From the NCBI GenBank assembly GCA_040226215.1, contig JAVKFF010000144.1, forward strand, positions 30,328 through 94,327: a DNA stretch of 64,000 nt, in the 5' to 3' direction. The translations under genes were made by a program, and so were the position numbers. Numbering within the stretch: position 1 is the stretch's first letter; every line of letters begins with the position of its first letter. Shown piece after piece: positions 32,906-42,376 of the stretch. The notes below the pieces were generated by a model. That model saw nothing but the letters and a program-made list of their open reading frames with translations. It was not told the DNA's origin and did no database searches. Source of the stretch: JAVKFF01 sp040226215 (GTDB lineage Bacteria; Pseudomonadota; Alphaproteobacteria; DSM-16000; Inquilinaceae).

Positions 32906-34455
32906 ACCCGCTCCCCCGCGTCCAGCTTCGCAAGGAAGGCGGCGGCACCCTCGGCGATCGCCCTGCGGCGTTCCGGTTTCATGCGGTCATAGCTCCTGTA
33001 GATCATACCGAGGCGGTGATTGCCTTCCAGCCTGGCACGGTTGCGGTCGAGGAAATCCCAGTAGAGCAGGTTGAAGGGGCAGGCGCCTTGGCCTGTCTTC
33101 TGCTTCACGTCATAGGCGCAACCGCGGCAGTAGTCGGACATGCGGTCGATATAGGCCCCGCTCGCCGCGTAGGGCTTGGAGGCGAGCAGACCGCCATCGG
33201 CGAACTGCACCATGCCATGCGTGTTGGGCAGTTCCACCCATTCGAAGGCGTCGGCATAGACCTCGAGATACCAGTCGTCGAGCTGGCGCGGTTCGACGCC
33301 GATCAGCAGCCCGAAATTCCCCGTCACCATCAGCCGCTGGATATGGTGGGCATAGGCCAGTCGCCGCGTCTGCCCGATCGTGGCGGCGAGACACGCCATA
33401 TCGGTATCGCCCGACCAGTAGAAGGCCGGCAGGTCGCGATGGGCGCCGAGGAAATTGCGCTCGGCATAGTCCGGCATGTGCAGCCAGTAGATGCCGCGGA
33501 CATATTCCCGCCAGCCGAGGATCTGGCGGATGAAGCCCTCCGCCGCGTTCAGCGGTGCCGCGCCGTCCCGGTAGGCAGCTTCCACCCGGCGGATCATGCG
33601 CATCGGATCGAGCAGGCCGATATTCAGGTACATCGAGACCACGGCGTGGAACAGCGTATCATTCTTCGCGCGCATCGCGTCCTGATAGTCCCCGAAACGG
33701 GCCAGCCGTTCCGTGACGAAGGCCTCGAACAGCCGCTCGGCATCCGTCGCCGTCACCGCGTATCCAAAGGGCTCCAGGTCGCCGAAATGATCGCCGAAGC
33801 GACGCTCGACAAGCGCCAGTACCTCGCGCGTCACCCCATCGGGCTCGATCGCCTCGACCGCCGGGGCGGCGAGATCATCGGGAATCGCCTTGCGGTTGTC
33901 CCGGTCGAAATTCCACCGGCCGTCTTCCGGCTCGCCGTCGTCGTCGACGAGCACCCGGTGACGGCGTCGCATCATGCGATAGAAGTGCTCCATGCGCGGC
34001 GCCTTGCGCCCCTTGGCCCAATCCGCGAAGTCGCGCGGACCGATCAGGAACCGGTCGTCCGGCCGAACCTCCACCGGAACGCCGAGCGTCGACCGCCACC
34101 GCTTCATCGCCGACCAGACGCGCCACTCGCCCGGGAATGTCGCGACCACGCGGGCAGCCCCATGCCGCGCCACCGCCCGCGCGATCTCGCCCGTCAGGTC
34201 GCCCGTGTTCCCCGGGTCCTCGAGGGCGACATAGTCGACCGCGTAGCCCGCCGCCCGCAATGCCTCGGCGAAATGCCGCATGGCGGAGAAGATCAGGGCG
34301 ATCTTCTTCGGGTGGTGGCGGACATAGGTCGCCTCGCCCATTACCTCGGCCATCAGCACCACGTCGCGCGCCCGGTCCGCGTCCCCGAGGGCGGCGATGC
34401 GGGGCGAGAGCTGGTCGCCAAGCACCAGCCTGAGTACGCGATTTGCGGTCGACAT
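32902..34455 (-). CDS. FeS-cluster bacterial cryptochrome/(6-4) photolyase family protein
   Basis: A 517-aa photolyase of the FeS-BCP group (Agrobacterium PhrB, Rhodobacter CryB), which repairs (6-4) photoproducts or acts as a photoreceptor. It begins with the antenna domain (LRLVLGDQLSPRIAALGD). The four cluster cysteines are C355, C443, C446 and C459, spaced 88, 3 and 13 exactly as in PhrB. Other marks are ILGWREYVRGIYW, YAHHIQRLMVTGNFGLLIGVEP and NTHGMVQFADGG. It is the first gene of a tight minus operon with the SDR and NTF2-like genes. Which ribolumazine or FAD chromophore is bound cannot be read. Confidence 0.94.
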   Translation of the reverse strand: MSTANRVLRLVLGDQLSPRIAALGDADRARDVVLMAEVMGEATYVRHHPKKIALIFSAMRHFAEALRAAGYAVDYVALEDPGNTGDLTGEIARAVARHGAARVVATFPGEWRVWSAMKRWRSTLGVPVEVRPDDRFLIGPRDFADWAKGRKAPRMEHFYRMMRRRHRVLVDDDGEPEDGRWNFDRDNRKAIPDDLAAPAVEAIEPDGVTREVLALVERRFGDHFGDLEPFGYAVTATDAERLFEAFVTERLARFGDYQDAMRAKNDTLFHAVVSMYLNIGLLDPMRMIRRVEAAYRDGAAPLNAAEGFIRQILGWREYVRGIYWLHMPDYAERNFLGAHRDLPAFYWSGDTDMACLAATIGQTRRLAYAHHIQRLMVTGNFGLLIGVEPRQLDDWYLEVYADAFEWVELPNTHGMVQFADGGLLASKPYAASGAYIDRMSDYCRGCAYDVKQKTGQGACPFNLLYWDFLDRNRARLEGNHRLGMIYRSYDRMKPERRRAIAEGAAAFLAKLDAGERV

Positions 34456-34716
34456 CGCTTCCTTTCGACACCTCGGGCGAACCCGACACTGCCCCTGAAT
34501 ATTACGTGCCGGACAGCGCCACGGTTCACCCGATCAGGGTTCGGCGATGACGCTTCGTCGCGGCGCCCATGATGTCATCGAACCGCAACACAACCGAAAT
34601 TTGGCGGTCACGCAGCGCGCATAGTTTGCCCCTCGTTGCGCCCCCGAGGAGTCGGCCTAGGGTCCCGGTTCCTCGTCCGTGCGCATTCTTCACACCAGCC
34701 TAGGAGAGAGGGCAAA

Positions 34717-36702
34717 ATGGATACGCACGACACCTCCTTTGCGACCCGGTCCCAAGCCTTTGAGGCTTCCGAGGATACCGGCCGCAATCCGTCGACCCGG
34801 CCCACCATCGGCGACGTCATCGGTGCCCGCTTCGGCCGCCGCAGCATGCTGCGCGGCAGCCTCGCCGTGACCGCCATGTCGGCCATTGGCGGTGCCGCCC
34901 TGCTCGGCTCCACCAGCCGCGGCGCCCTCGCCCAGGCCGCCAGCTTCAACTTCGAGGAGCTGACCGCCGGCGTCGACGAGACGCACCACGTCGCCGCGGG
35001 CTACACCGCCGACGTGCTGATCCGCTGGGGCGATCCGGTGCTCCCCGGCGCGCCGGCCTTCGACGTTCAGAACCAGACCGCCGCCGCCCAGGCGCAGCAG
35101 TTCGGCTACAACTGCGACTGGATCGGCTTCTACCCGCTGCCGGCCGGTTCCGACGCGGCCGATCATGGCCTGCTGGCGGTGAACCACGAATACACCATTC
35201 CGGAACTGATGTTCCCGGGCAACCTGCCTGGCGAGGACTTCGCCAACATGACGCAGGAGCACGTCGACATCGAGCTCGCCGCCCACGGCCTGTCGCTGGT
35301 CGAGGTACGGCGTGGCGCGGACGGCGCCTGGTCCTACGACCCGGAGAGCCAGTACAACCGCCGCATCACCGGCACCACCGAGATGATGCTGACCGGCCCC
35401 GTCGCCGGCCATGACCGCGTCAAGACCTCGGCCGATCCGAGCGGCACGCGCGTGCTGGGCATGCTCAACAACTGCGCCGGCGGCGTCACCCCCTGGGGCA
35501 CCATCCTGACGGCGGAAGAGAACTTCCACGGCTATTTCGGCGGCACCCTGCCGGAGGGCCACGCCGAGACCCGCAACTACGAGCGGCTGGGCCTGCCCGG
35601 CGGCTGGTACGCCTGGTCGCGCTTCCACGACCGCTTCGACGTCGGCGCCGAGCCCAACGAGGGCAACCGCTTCGGCTACATGGTCGAGTTCGATCCCTAC
35701 GACCCGCAGTCCGTGCCGCTGAAGCGCACCGCCATGGGCCGCTTCAAGCACGAGGGCGCCAACGTCACCATCGATGCTTCCGGCCACGCCGTCGCCTATT
35801 CCGGCGATGACGAGCGCTTCGACTATGTCTATCGCTTCATCTCTGCGGGCACCTACGATCCCAGCGACCGCGCCGCCAACATGACCCTTCTCGAAGAGGG
35901 CACGCTCTCCGTCGCCCGCTTCAACGAGGACGGCACGGTCGACTGGCTGCCTCTGGTCCACGGGCAGGGCCCGCTGACCGCGGAGAACGGCTTCAACAGC
36001 CAGGCCGATGTCCTGATCGAGACCCGCGTCGCCGCCGATCTCGTCGGCGCCACGCCGATGGACCGGCCGGAGGATATCGACATCCGGGCCCAGGACGGCC
36101 GCGTCTTCATCATGCTGACCAACAACACCCGCCGCACGGCCGAGCAGGTCGACGCCGCCAACCCGCGGGCCGACAACGCCTACGGCCACATTTTCGAGAT
36201 CATCACCGACAACGATCACATGGCCGACCGGAGCCGTTGGGAGATCCTGGTGCGCTGCGGCGATCCGGCCAATCCGGAGCATGACGCGGTATGGGGTTCG
36301 GAGACCACGGAGAATGGCTGGTTCGGGGCGCCCGACAATTGCGCGGTCGACAGCCGTGGCCGGCTCTGGGTCACCACGGACGGCAACAACTTCGAGTATA
36401 GCGGCCGCACCGACGGCGTCTGGGCGATGGAGACCGAGGGCGAGTTGCGCGGCACCTCGCGTCACTTCTTCCGGGTGCCGGTGGGCGCGGAGATGTGCGG
36501 ACCATTCTTCACCGCCGACGACACAACGCTCTTCGTCGCCGTGCAGCATCCGGGCGACGGCGCCTCGGGCTGGCCGGGCCATGAGGGCGACGTGACGTTC
36601 GACAACCCGCCGACCCGCTGGCCGGACTTCCAGGACGGCATGCCGCCGCGCCCGTCGGTCGTGACCATCGTCAAGGACGACGGCGGACCGATCGGCGTCT
36701 GA
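34717..36702 (+). CDS. Tat-exported PhoX/DUF839 family protein (alkaline phosphatase-like)
   Basis: A 661-aa periplasmic protein of the PhoX family; characterised members are Ca/Fe alkaline phosphatases. The twin-arginine signal RFGRRSMLRGSLAVTAM lies at about residues 38-54 and is followed by a hydrophobic stretch ending SRGALAQA. The mature part has LAVNHEYTIPELMF, NNCAGGVTPWGTILTAEENFHGYFGG, YMVEFDPYDP, KHEGANVTIDASGHAVAYSGDD, RPEDIDIRAQDGRVFIMLTNN and CGPFFTADDTTLFVAVQHPG, the standard PhoX landmarks. Start at 34717 with AGGAGAG upstream. No convincing Pho box was found. Confidence 0.92.
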   Translation: MDTHDTSFATRSQAFEASEDTGRNPSTRPTIGDVIGARFGRRSMLRGSLAVTAMSAIGGAALLGSTSRGALAQAASFNFEELTAGVDETHHVAAGYTADVLIRWGDPVLPGAPAFDVQNQTAAAQAQQFGYNCDWIGFYPLPAGSDAADHGLLAVNHEYTIPELMFPGNLPGEDFANMTQEHVDIELAAHGLSLVEVRRGADGAWSYDPESQYNRRITGTTEMMLTGPVAGHDRVKTSADPSGTRVLGMLNNCAGGVTPWGTILTAEENFHGYFGGTLPEGHAETRNYERLGLPGGWYAWSRFHDRFDVGAEPNEGNRFGYMVEFDPYDPQSVPLKRTAMGRFKHEGANVTIDASGHAVAYSGDDERFDYVYRFISAGTYDPSDRAANMTLLEEGTLSVARFNEDGTVDWLPLVHGQGPLTAENGFNSQADVLIETRVAADLVGATPMDRPEDIDIRAQDGRVFIMLTNNTRRTAEQVDAANPRADNAYGHIFEIITDNDHMADRSRWEILVRCGDPANPEHDAVWGSETTENGWFGAPDNCAVDSRGRLWVTTDGNNFEYSGRTDGVWAMETEGELRGTSRHFFRVPVGAEMCGPFFTADDTTLFVAVQHPGDGASGWPGHEGDVTFDNPPTRWPDFQDGMPPRPSVVTIVKDDGGPIGV

Positions 36703-36749
36703 TCCGTCCGGGCGGGGGGCGCCGTCCTCCCGCCCGCGATCTTGCGAGA

Positions 36750-36776
36750 GGGGCACCGTCATCGGTGCCCCTTTTT
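36750..36776 (+). terminator. Rho-independent terminator after the PhoX-family gene
   Basis: GGGGCACCG (36750-36758), loop TCAT, CGGTGCCCC (36763-36771), then TTTTT. It lies 48 nt after the stop codon. Confidence 0.92.
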
Positions 36777-36875
36777 CGCGTTGCGGCAGGCAGCGCCCTG
36801 GCCGACCCCGGGCTTGCCTTTCCCCGCGCATCGCCATATCTCGGACAGGGGTTCGGGTGTGGGAGAACAACGGGA

Positions 36876-37247
36876 ATGCGCGACATTATCGTCTTTGCGG
36901 TCTTTGTCATCGCGGCGTTGCTGGGTCTGTTCGCCGGCGCCTCCGCGCAAACCGTGACCGGCCAGACCGCCGGCGTCTTGATGGCCGCCGCCGCCGTCCT
37001 CGTCCTGTTCCGCCTGGTCGGCCGCTACATGGACGGCCGTCACGGCTGGCAGCTCGTGGACGTCCGGCCGGTCGAACCTGCCTCCAACGCCGTGCTGGCC
37101 GTCATCGCCGGCATCGCCGCGCTCGGCGGCCTGTTCCTCGCCACCCTGCACGACCCCCTGCTCTACTGGGCCGGTCTCGGCCTCGCCGCCGCCTTCGCGC
37201 TCACCGCCATCGCCGCCGCCGGCCGCGCCATCGACGGCGGACGGTAG
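36876..37247 (+). CDS. Small integral membrane protein of unknown function
   Basis: A 123-aa protein with an N-terminal hydrophobic segment (MRDIIVFAVFVIAALLGLFA). Three further predicted helices follow (AGVLMAAAAVLVLFRLVG; AVLAVIAGIAALGGLFLATL; LLYWAGLGLAAAFALTAIAA). Between helices 2 and 3 is a short polar loop MDGRHGWQLVDVRPVEPAS. I do not recognise a family. The ATG at 36876 is the first in frame with a purine-rich leader (GGGAGAACAACGGG). It stands alone between a terminator and a repeat-rich gap. Confidence 0.65.
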   Translation: MRDIIVFAVFVIAALLGLFAGASAQTVTGQTAGVLMAAAAVLVLFRLVGRYMDGRHGWQLVDVRPVEPASNAVLAVIAGIAALGGLFLATLHDPLLYWAGLGLAAAFALTAIAAAGRAIDGGR

Positions 37248-37350
37248 CGGCCACGCACGGCGAACCCGCCACCGTCGTTTCGCACGCAGCGACAGCGGAG
37301 TTGCGGAACCTCGCTCTGCCGGGCCCGGAGGCCAGCGAAGTCGGGCGGCC

Positions 37351-37477
37351 GGTCCCGGATCAGCAGCGCATCACTTCGTGCTGCGCGGCATCCGGGACGA
37401 CGGCGTACTTGCCTATACAGAGATATGTCGTCCCATGCGCGATGCGGCACGAAGTGACGCTTCGCAGACCCGGGACC
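37351..37477. repeat. 127-bp imperfect foldback element
   Basis: Three nested pairs of arms placed symmetrically. GGTCCCG (37351-37357) pairs with CGGGACC (37471-37477). TCACTTCGTGC (37371-37381) pairs with GCACGAAGTGA (37447-37457). GGGACGAC (37394-37401) pairs with GTCGTCCC (37427-37434). The gaps between arms are equal on both sides (13 and 12 nt). No open frame. It fills most of the gap 37248-37549, where I see no gene. Confidence 0.7.
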
Positions 37478-37549
37478 GCCCTCCACTTGGCGAGTCGGTT
37501 GAACCATGCGCTAGATTGAGCACACCTCCGCGACACACCCCGCCGCCTC

Positions 37550-38071
37550 ATGCCCCACCAAGCCGCCGACCTCGTCATCCGCCCCGCCACGATCGACGAC
37601 GCTGCGGCGATCCAGGCGATCTACGCGCCGGTGGTCGAGGAGACCGTCATCTCCTTCGAGGAGGAGCCGCCGAGCGTCTCGGAAATGGCGCGGCGCATCG
37701 CCGCGACGCTCCGGGATCACCCCTTTCTCGTGGCGAATCTGGACGGCGTGATCGCCGGCTACGCCTATGCCGGGCCCTATCGCAGCCGACCGGCCTATCG
37801 CTGGTCGGTCGACGTCACCGTCTATGTCGATCCCGCCCGGCACCGCCGGGGCATCGGCCGCGCCCTCTACGGCGCCCTGCTGACCGAACTGGCACGGCGC
37901 GGCACCCACGCCGCCTTCGCCGGCATCGCCCTGCCCAACCCCGGTAGCGTGGCGCTGCACGAGGCGACGGGTTTCGTCCATGCCGGCACCCACCGCGAGG
38001 CCGGGCGCAAGTTCGGCCGCTGGGTCGATGTCGGCTGGTGGCAATATCTGTTCCCGACTTCCGCTATCTGA
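37550..38071 (+). CDS. GNAT-family acetyltransferase, phosphinothricin acetyltransferase-like
   Basis: A 173-aa GNAT enzyme with the Pat/MddA look: LVIRPATIDDAAAIQAIYAPVVEETVISFEEEPPS at the start, AGYAYAGPYRSRPAYRWSVDVTVYVDPARHRRGIGRALYGALL with the acetyl-CoA loop RHRRGIG, and GIALPNPGSVALHEATGFVHAG. Homologues acetylate phosphinothricin, methionine sulfoximine or similar amino acid analogues. The real substrate is not known. The PEPC-like gene follows 98 nt later on the same strand. Confidence 0.88.
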   Translation: MPHQAADLVIRPATIDDAAAIQAIYAPVVEETVISFEEEPPSVSEMARRIAATLRDHPFLVANLDGVIAGYAYAGPYRSRPAYRWSVDVTVYVDPARHRRGIGRALYGALLTELARRGTHAAFAGIALPNPGSVALHEATGFVHAGTHREAGRKFGRWVDVGWWQYLFPTSAI

Positions 38072-38169
38072 GAAGGTCCCCTTCCCGCCGGATTGACAGC
38101 GGGGGAGCGGCGGGCGATCCTGCCATATTGCACTGCAGCATCCCCGCCTCTTGCGAAGTGAGTGCCTTC

Positions 38170-41100
38170 ATGCCCGACAGCGGACCCGCCACCGAGAACC
38201 GCCAGCGGCCGTCGCTCACCACCGCGTTTCGCGGGGCACTGCCGGACGGCGCGCTGATCGCCGGGCCCGAGGCCTGCTTCGCGCCGCAGGACGACAGCCC
38301 CGACTGGTCCGGCATGGTGGAGGAACTGGTCGCCACGCTCGACCGGCACGAGGCGGCGCGCGACGACGATCCGTTCTCCAATCCCGTGCTCCTGCTCACC
38401 ATCGACCTGTTGAACCGGCTTGCCCGGCGGGAGCTCAGCCACGCCCAACTCGAGCAGCTCGTGCAGTGGCTGACCGTCGAGGGCTGGGCCGAGCGTGCCG
38501 AGCGCCTCGGCCGCTATGTCGGGGAAACCGATCCCGCGGCCAACGAGGAACGCCTGCGCGACCTGTTCCGCGAACTCGCCAAGGCCCGCAAGGTCGAGGA
38601 ACTGGGCAACGAATCCGCCGAGAAGGTGCGCTTCGAGATCTTCCGCGAGCGGGTGGAGCGTGAGGTCTTCGGCATCGTCATCACCGCCCATCCGACCTTC
38701 ACCCAGCCGACCTCGCTCATGCGCGCCATGGCGGCGCTCGCGGCGGGACGCGACAATGACGGCACGCCGCTTTCCGAGACGGCGATCGCCGAGGCGATCC
38801 GCGAGGCCGCCGGAACCGAGCACCGCCCGGACGCCGACATCTCGCTCGACCGCGAGCACGCGCTGTCGCTGGAGGCCATCGACAACATCCAGCACGCGCT
38901 GCGCCGGGTCTACGACCTGCTGCTGGAGACCGCCGCGGAGCTCTATCCGGAACGCTGGCAGGAACTGAAACCGCGCCTCGTCACCATCGCCTCATGGGTG
39001 GGCTACGACCTCGACGGCCGCTCGGACATCCGCTGGTCCGACACCCTGCACAAGCGCCTCGTCGTGCAGTCGCGCCAGCTCGCGCACTATCTGGAGGAGG
39101 TGCGGGCGCTGCGCGCCGGCAGCGGCCCGGCGACCGAGACGATCGCCGAGACGCTCGACCTCATCGAGAGCCGCCTGGCGCTCGCCGCCTCGCATGTCGG
39201 CGACGAGATCGAGGCTTTCGCCGCGCCGCCGAGCGATCCCGACAAGGCGGTCGACCAGATGCGCCGGGTCGCCAAGCGCATGCACGAGGGCCAGAAGCTG
39301 CGCCTCGTCGACTCCGCCTCGCTGGTGGAGATGATCGACCGCGCGATCAACCGCCTGGCCGGCGTCGACGGCGCGGTGGCGGTGCAGCGCCGGCTGGTGA
39401 TCCTGCGCGCGGAACTGGCCAATCACGGGCTGGGCAGCGCCCACACCCATGTGCGCATCAACTCGACCCAGGTGCACAACGCGATCCGCAAGTCGGTCGA
39501 CCTCGCCTCCGATCCCAACGACCCGCGCTACCGCCAGTCCTATATCGACAAGATCAGCGCGCTGCTCGACGGCGTCTCGCCGGAGACCATCAATTTCGCC
39601 TCGCTGATGGGCGAGCGGACCTCGGTCAAGCGGCTCTTCATGATCGTCACGCAGATGCTGAAATACACCGGCCGCACCGCGCCGGTGCGCTTCCTCATCG
39701 CCGAGACCGAGAGCGCCTTCACCCTGCTGACCGCCCTCTATTACGCCAAGCTGTTCGGCGTGGAGGACCATGTCGACATCTCGCCCCTGTTCGAGACCGA
39801 GCGGGCGCTGGAGGTCGGCAGCCGGATGATCGACACCCTGCTGGAGAACCCGCACTACCGCGCCCACATCGAAAAGCGCGGCCGCATCGCCGTGCAGACG
39901 GGCTATTCCGACGCCGGCCGCTTCATCGGCCAGACCCCGGCCAACGCCTCGATCGAGCGGTTGCGCCTGCGCCTCACCCGCACGCTGGCCCGGCACCAGA
40001 AGGAGGGCAGGCTGAAGGGCGTCGAGCTGCTGATCTTCGACACCCATGGCGAGTCGATCGGCCGCGGCGCCCATCCCCGCGATTTCGCCGAGCGCCTGGC
40101 CAATATCGATACCCAGGCGACGCGCGGCTACATGGAGCAGACCGGAATCGCCTTCAAGCAGGAGATGAGCTTCCAGGGCGGCGACGGCTATCTCTACTTC
40201 GTCAACCGCCCGCTCGCCTTCGCCGTCGTCACGCGCATTCTCGAGCACACGCTGAGCCACGGCCACAGCTCGGCCGGCGATCCCTTCTACGATGAGGCTT
40301 CCTTCATCCGGGAGTTTTTCACCACGGTGAAGGAGTTCCAGGTCTCGCTGATGGAGGACAATAATTACGGCGTCCTGCTGACCGCCTTCGGCACCAACCT
40401 CTTGTTCCAGTCCGGCAGCCGGCCGCTGAAGCGCCAGCACGAGGACCCGACGGACATCGACCACGCCTCGGCCAGCCAGCTCCGCGCTATCCCGCACAAC
40501 GCGGTGTTGCAGCAGCTGGGCCTGCTCGCCAACACCGTCTCCGGCGTCGGCGCGGCGATCGCCCGCGATCCCGCGAAGTTCCAGCGCCTCTATCGCGAGA
40601 GCGACAGGCTGCGCCAGCTGATGGGCCTGGTGGAGTATGGCGCGGCGATCTCCGACCCCCAGATCATGAAGGCCTATGTCGACACGCTCGACCCCGGCCT
40701 GTGGATCATCCGCGCCGCCCAGTCCGCCGATCCGGCGACCGCGGAGGATCTGCTGCGTATCGGCGACGTGCACGAGGCGAGCCGGATCCACGAGCGGCAG
40801 AACCGGGTCTTCCGCAAGCTCTTCAAGGACTTCACCCAGCTGATGTCAGGCCTGGCGCCGCTGGCCGACGAGGCCGGCGATGTCGGCTGCATGGCCCTGG
40901 TGCCGGACCGCCAGCGCAAGCGGCTGCGCCTGCTGCACGCCATCCGCATCGCCCTGATGCACGAGATCTACCGGCTGGCCATGCGCACGCCGGAATTCTC
41001 CAGCCGCCACCGGCTGACCCCGCGCGAGCTGGTCGCCCATCTCATCCACCTCGACGTCGACAGCGTGGTCGACATGCTGGAGGAGATCTTCCCGACGGAG

Positions 41101-41271
41101 GCCTCCACGCTCGACATGGATGACTTCGGCGAGCAGGCGACCTATCGTTCCGACGAGGATCAGTCCTACCGTTTCGAGAACGAGTATATCTTCAAGCCAA
41201 TGCGCGGGCTCTATCGCATCATCAGGCGGGTCTCCACCGCCACGGCACATCGCACCGGGTTCTTCGGTTGA
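38170..41271 (+). CDS. Divergent phosphoenolpyruvate carboxylase-like protein
   Basis: A 1033-aa protein with the overall PEPC architecture but altered active-site motifs. FGIVITAHPTFTQP replaces VLTAHPTE. QTGYSDAGRFIGQ replaces GYSDSxKDxG, with Arg where the lysine should be. DTHGESIGRGAHP replaces FHGRGGxxGRGG, two residues shorter, keeping only the second arginine. The C-terminus ends TAHRTGFFG rather than the usual RNTG. It may be an atypical PEPC or have another function; anaplerotic activity should not be assumed. Start MPDSGPATE at 38170; the 44 codons before it are not family-like. The DMT transporter gene overlaps its stop. Confidence 0.8.
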   Translation: MPDSGPATENRQRPSLTTAFRGALPDGALIAGPEACFAPQDDSPDWSGMVEELVATLDRHEAARDDDPFSNPVLLLTIDLLNRLARRELSHAQLEQLVQWLTVEGWAERAERLGRYVGETDPAANEERLRDLFRELAKARKVEELGNESAEKVRFEIFRERVEREVFGIVITAHPTFTQPTSLMRAMAALAAGRDNDGTPLSETAIAEAIREAAGTEHRPDADISLDREHALSLEAIDNIQHALRRVYDLLLETAAELYPERWQELKPRLVTIASWVGYDLDGRSDIRWSDTLHKRLVVQSRQLAHYLEEVRALRAGSGPATETIAETLDLIESRLALAASHVGDEIEAFAAPPSDPDKAVDQMRRVAKRMHEGQKLRLVDSASLVEMIDRAINRLAGVDGAVAVQRRLVILRAELANHGLGSAHTHVRINSTQVHNAIRKSVDLASDPNDPRYRQSYIDKISALLDGVSPETINFASLMGERTSVKRLFMIVTQMLKYTGRTAPVRFLIAETESAFTLLTALYYAKLFGVEDHVDISPLFETERALEVGSRMIDTLLENPHYRAHIEKRGRIAVQTGYSDAGRFIGQTPANASIERLRLRLTRTLARHQKEGRLKGVELLIFDTHGESIGRGAHPRDFAERLANIDTQATRGYMEQTGIAFKQEMSFQGGDGYLYFVNRPLAFAVVTRILEHTLSHGHSSAGDPFYDEASFIREFFTTVKEFQVSLMEDNNYGVLLTAFGTNLLFQSGSRPLKRQHEDPTDIDHASASQLRAIPHNAVLQQLGLLANTVSGVGAAIARDPAKFQRLYRESDRLRQLMGLVEYGAAISDPQIMKAYVDTLDPGLWIIRAAQSADPATAEDLLRIGDVHEASRIHERQNRVFRKLFKDFTQLMSGLAPLADEAGDVGCMALVPDRQRKRLRLLHAIRIALMHEIYRLAMRTPEFSSRHRLTPRELVAHLIHLDVDSVVDMLEEIFPTEASTLDMDDFGEQATYRSDEDQSYRFENEYIFKPMRGLYRIIRRVSTATAHRTGFFG

Positions 41272-42269
41272 CCGACGATCGGTCATCCGGATCCAGCCGC
41301 ATACCGCCCTCCGCCGAGATCATCGAGCCAGGTGCCGCGCCGGTGGCGCTGGATCCGCGCGCCCATCTCGGGCCCCGGACCGACGGCAGCCGCGCGGGCG
41401 ATAGCATCCCGGCGGGCATCGCCTACATCATCGCCGCGAACTTCATCTTCGGGCTGATCAACGTCGCGGCGAAATGGCTGGCGGAAAGCCATGCCGTGGT
41501 CGAGGTCGTGTTCTTCCGCAACGCCTTCGCCCTCGTGCCCATCCTCTGGATGATGCAGCGCCAGGGCGCCTTCGCCGAGTTGCGCCGCATCAACTGGGCC
41601 GGCCACACGGTACGCGGCGTCGTCGGCTTCGGTCATCTCTCGCTGCTGTTCCTGTCCTTCACGCTGATGCCGATCGCCGATGCAACGGCACTCACCTTCG
41701 CGGCCCCGCTCTTCCTCACCGTGCTCTCCGTCCCGTTCCTGGGCGAGCGGGTCGGCGTCTGGCGCTGGACGGCGGTGCTCGCCGGTCTCGCCGGCGTGCT
41801 GATCGCCGTGCCGCCGACCGGGCAGATCGGCGCCCTCGGCCTCGCCGTCGGCCTCGGAAGCGCCACCTGCTTCGCGCTCGCCATGATCACCGTCCGCAAG
41901 GTCTCAGGCACCGACAGCTCGATCACCATCGCCTTCACCTACACCCTGATCATGACCTTCCTGTCGGGCATCGCCACCATCTTCGCCTGGTCGACGCCCA
42001 GCCTGTCGGAACTGCTGCTGCTTGCCGGCCTCGGTCTGATCGGCGGCTTCGGCCAGTTCTTCCTGGCCCGTGCGTTCGAGCGGGCGCCGGCCTCGGTCAC
42101 CGCGCCCTTCACCTACACGGCGATGATCTGGGCGGTGCTGTTCGGCTGGATCATCTGGTCCGATGTGCCGGGGCTGGAACTCTGGATCGGCTGCGCCATC
42201 GTCATCGCCAGCGGCCTCGTCATCATCTGGCGCGAGGGCCATGCGAGGGCGCAGGCCCGCATCCGCTGA
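41268..42269 (+). CDS. DMT-superfamily (EamA) transporter
   Basis: A 333-aa inner-membrane protein with ten helices in two EamA repeats, starting about residue 48 (IPAGIAYIIAANFIFGLINVAAKWLAE) and again at about 185 (ALGLAVGLGSATCFALAMITVRKV). Substrate unknown. Upstream of the first helix there is no ATG: TTG at 41268, overlapping the previous stop as TTGA, gives a 47-residue polar leader; a GTG near 41342 is an alternative. The overlap suggests coupling to the PEPC-like gene, perhaps a metabolite exporter. Confidence 0.88.
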   Translation: MTDDRSSGSSRIPPSAEIIEPGAAPVALDPRAHLGPRTDGSRAGDSIPAGIAYIIAANFIFGLINVAAKWLAESHAVVEVVFFRNAFALVPILWMMQRQGAFAELRRINWAGHTVRGVVGFGHLSLLFLSFTLMPIADATALTFAAPLFLTVLSVPFLGERVGVWRWTAVLAGLAGVLIAVPPTGQIGALGLAVGLGSATCFALAMITVRKVSGTDSSITIAFTYTLIMTFLSGIATIFAWSTPSLSELLLLAGLGLIGGFGQFFLARAFERAPASVTAPFTYTAMIWAVLFGWIIWSDVPGLELWIGCAIVIASGLVIIWREGHARAQARIR

Positions 42270-42376
42270 CTGGCCCGGGCGCCCTCGCGGCCCGATCGCC
42301 GCAAGGGCTGCCATTCCGACCGCCACGGGCTACACTTCGCTCGATCCGGTTTTCCACAAGGAGCAGACCCATTCCC

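Noticed and set aside
34560..34716. Pho-box-like sequence before the PhoX-family gene
   Set aside because: Only one half (TGTCAT) resembles the consensus; the second repeat is absent.
38992..40791. Minus-strand open frame of about 600 codons
   Set aside because: Antisense of the PEPC-like gene; composition dominated by Gly, Arg, Val, Asp, with no domain.
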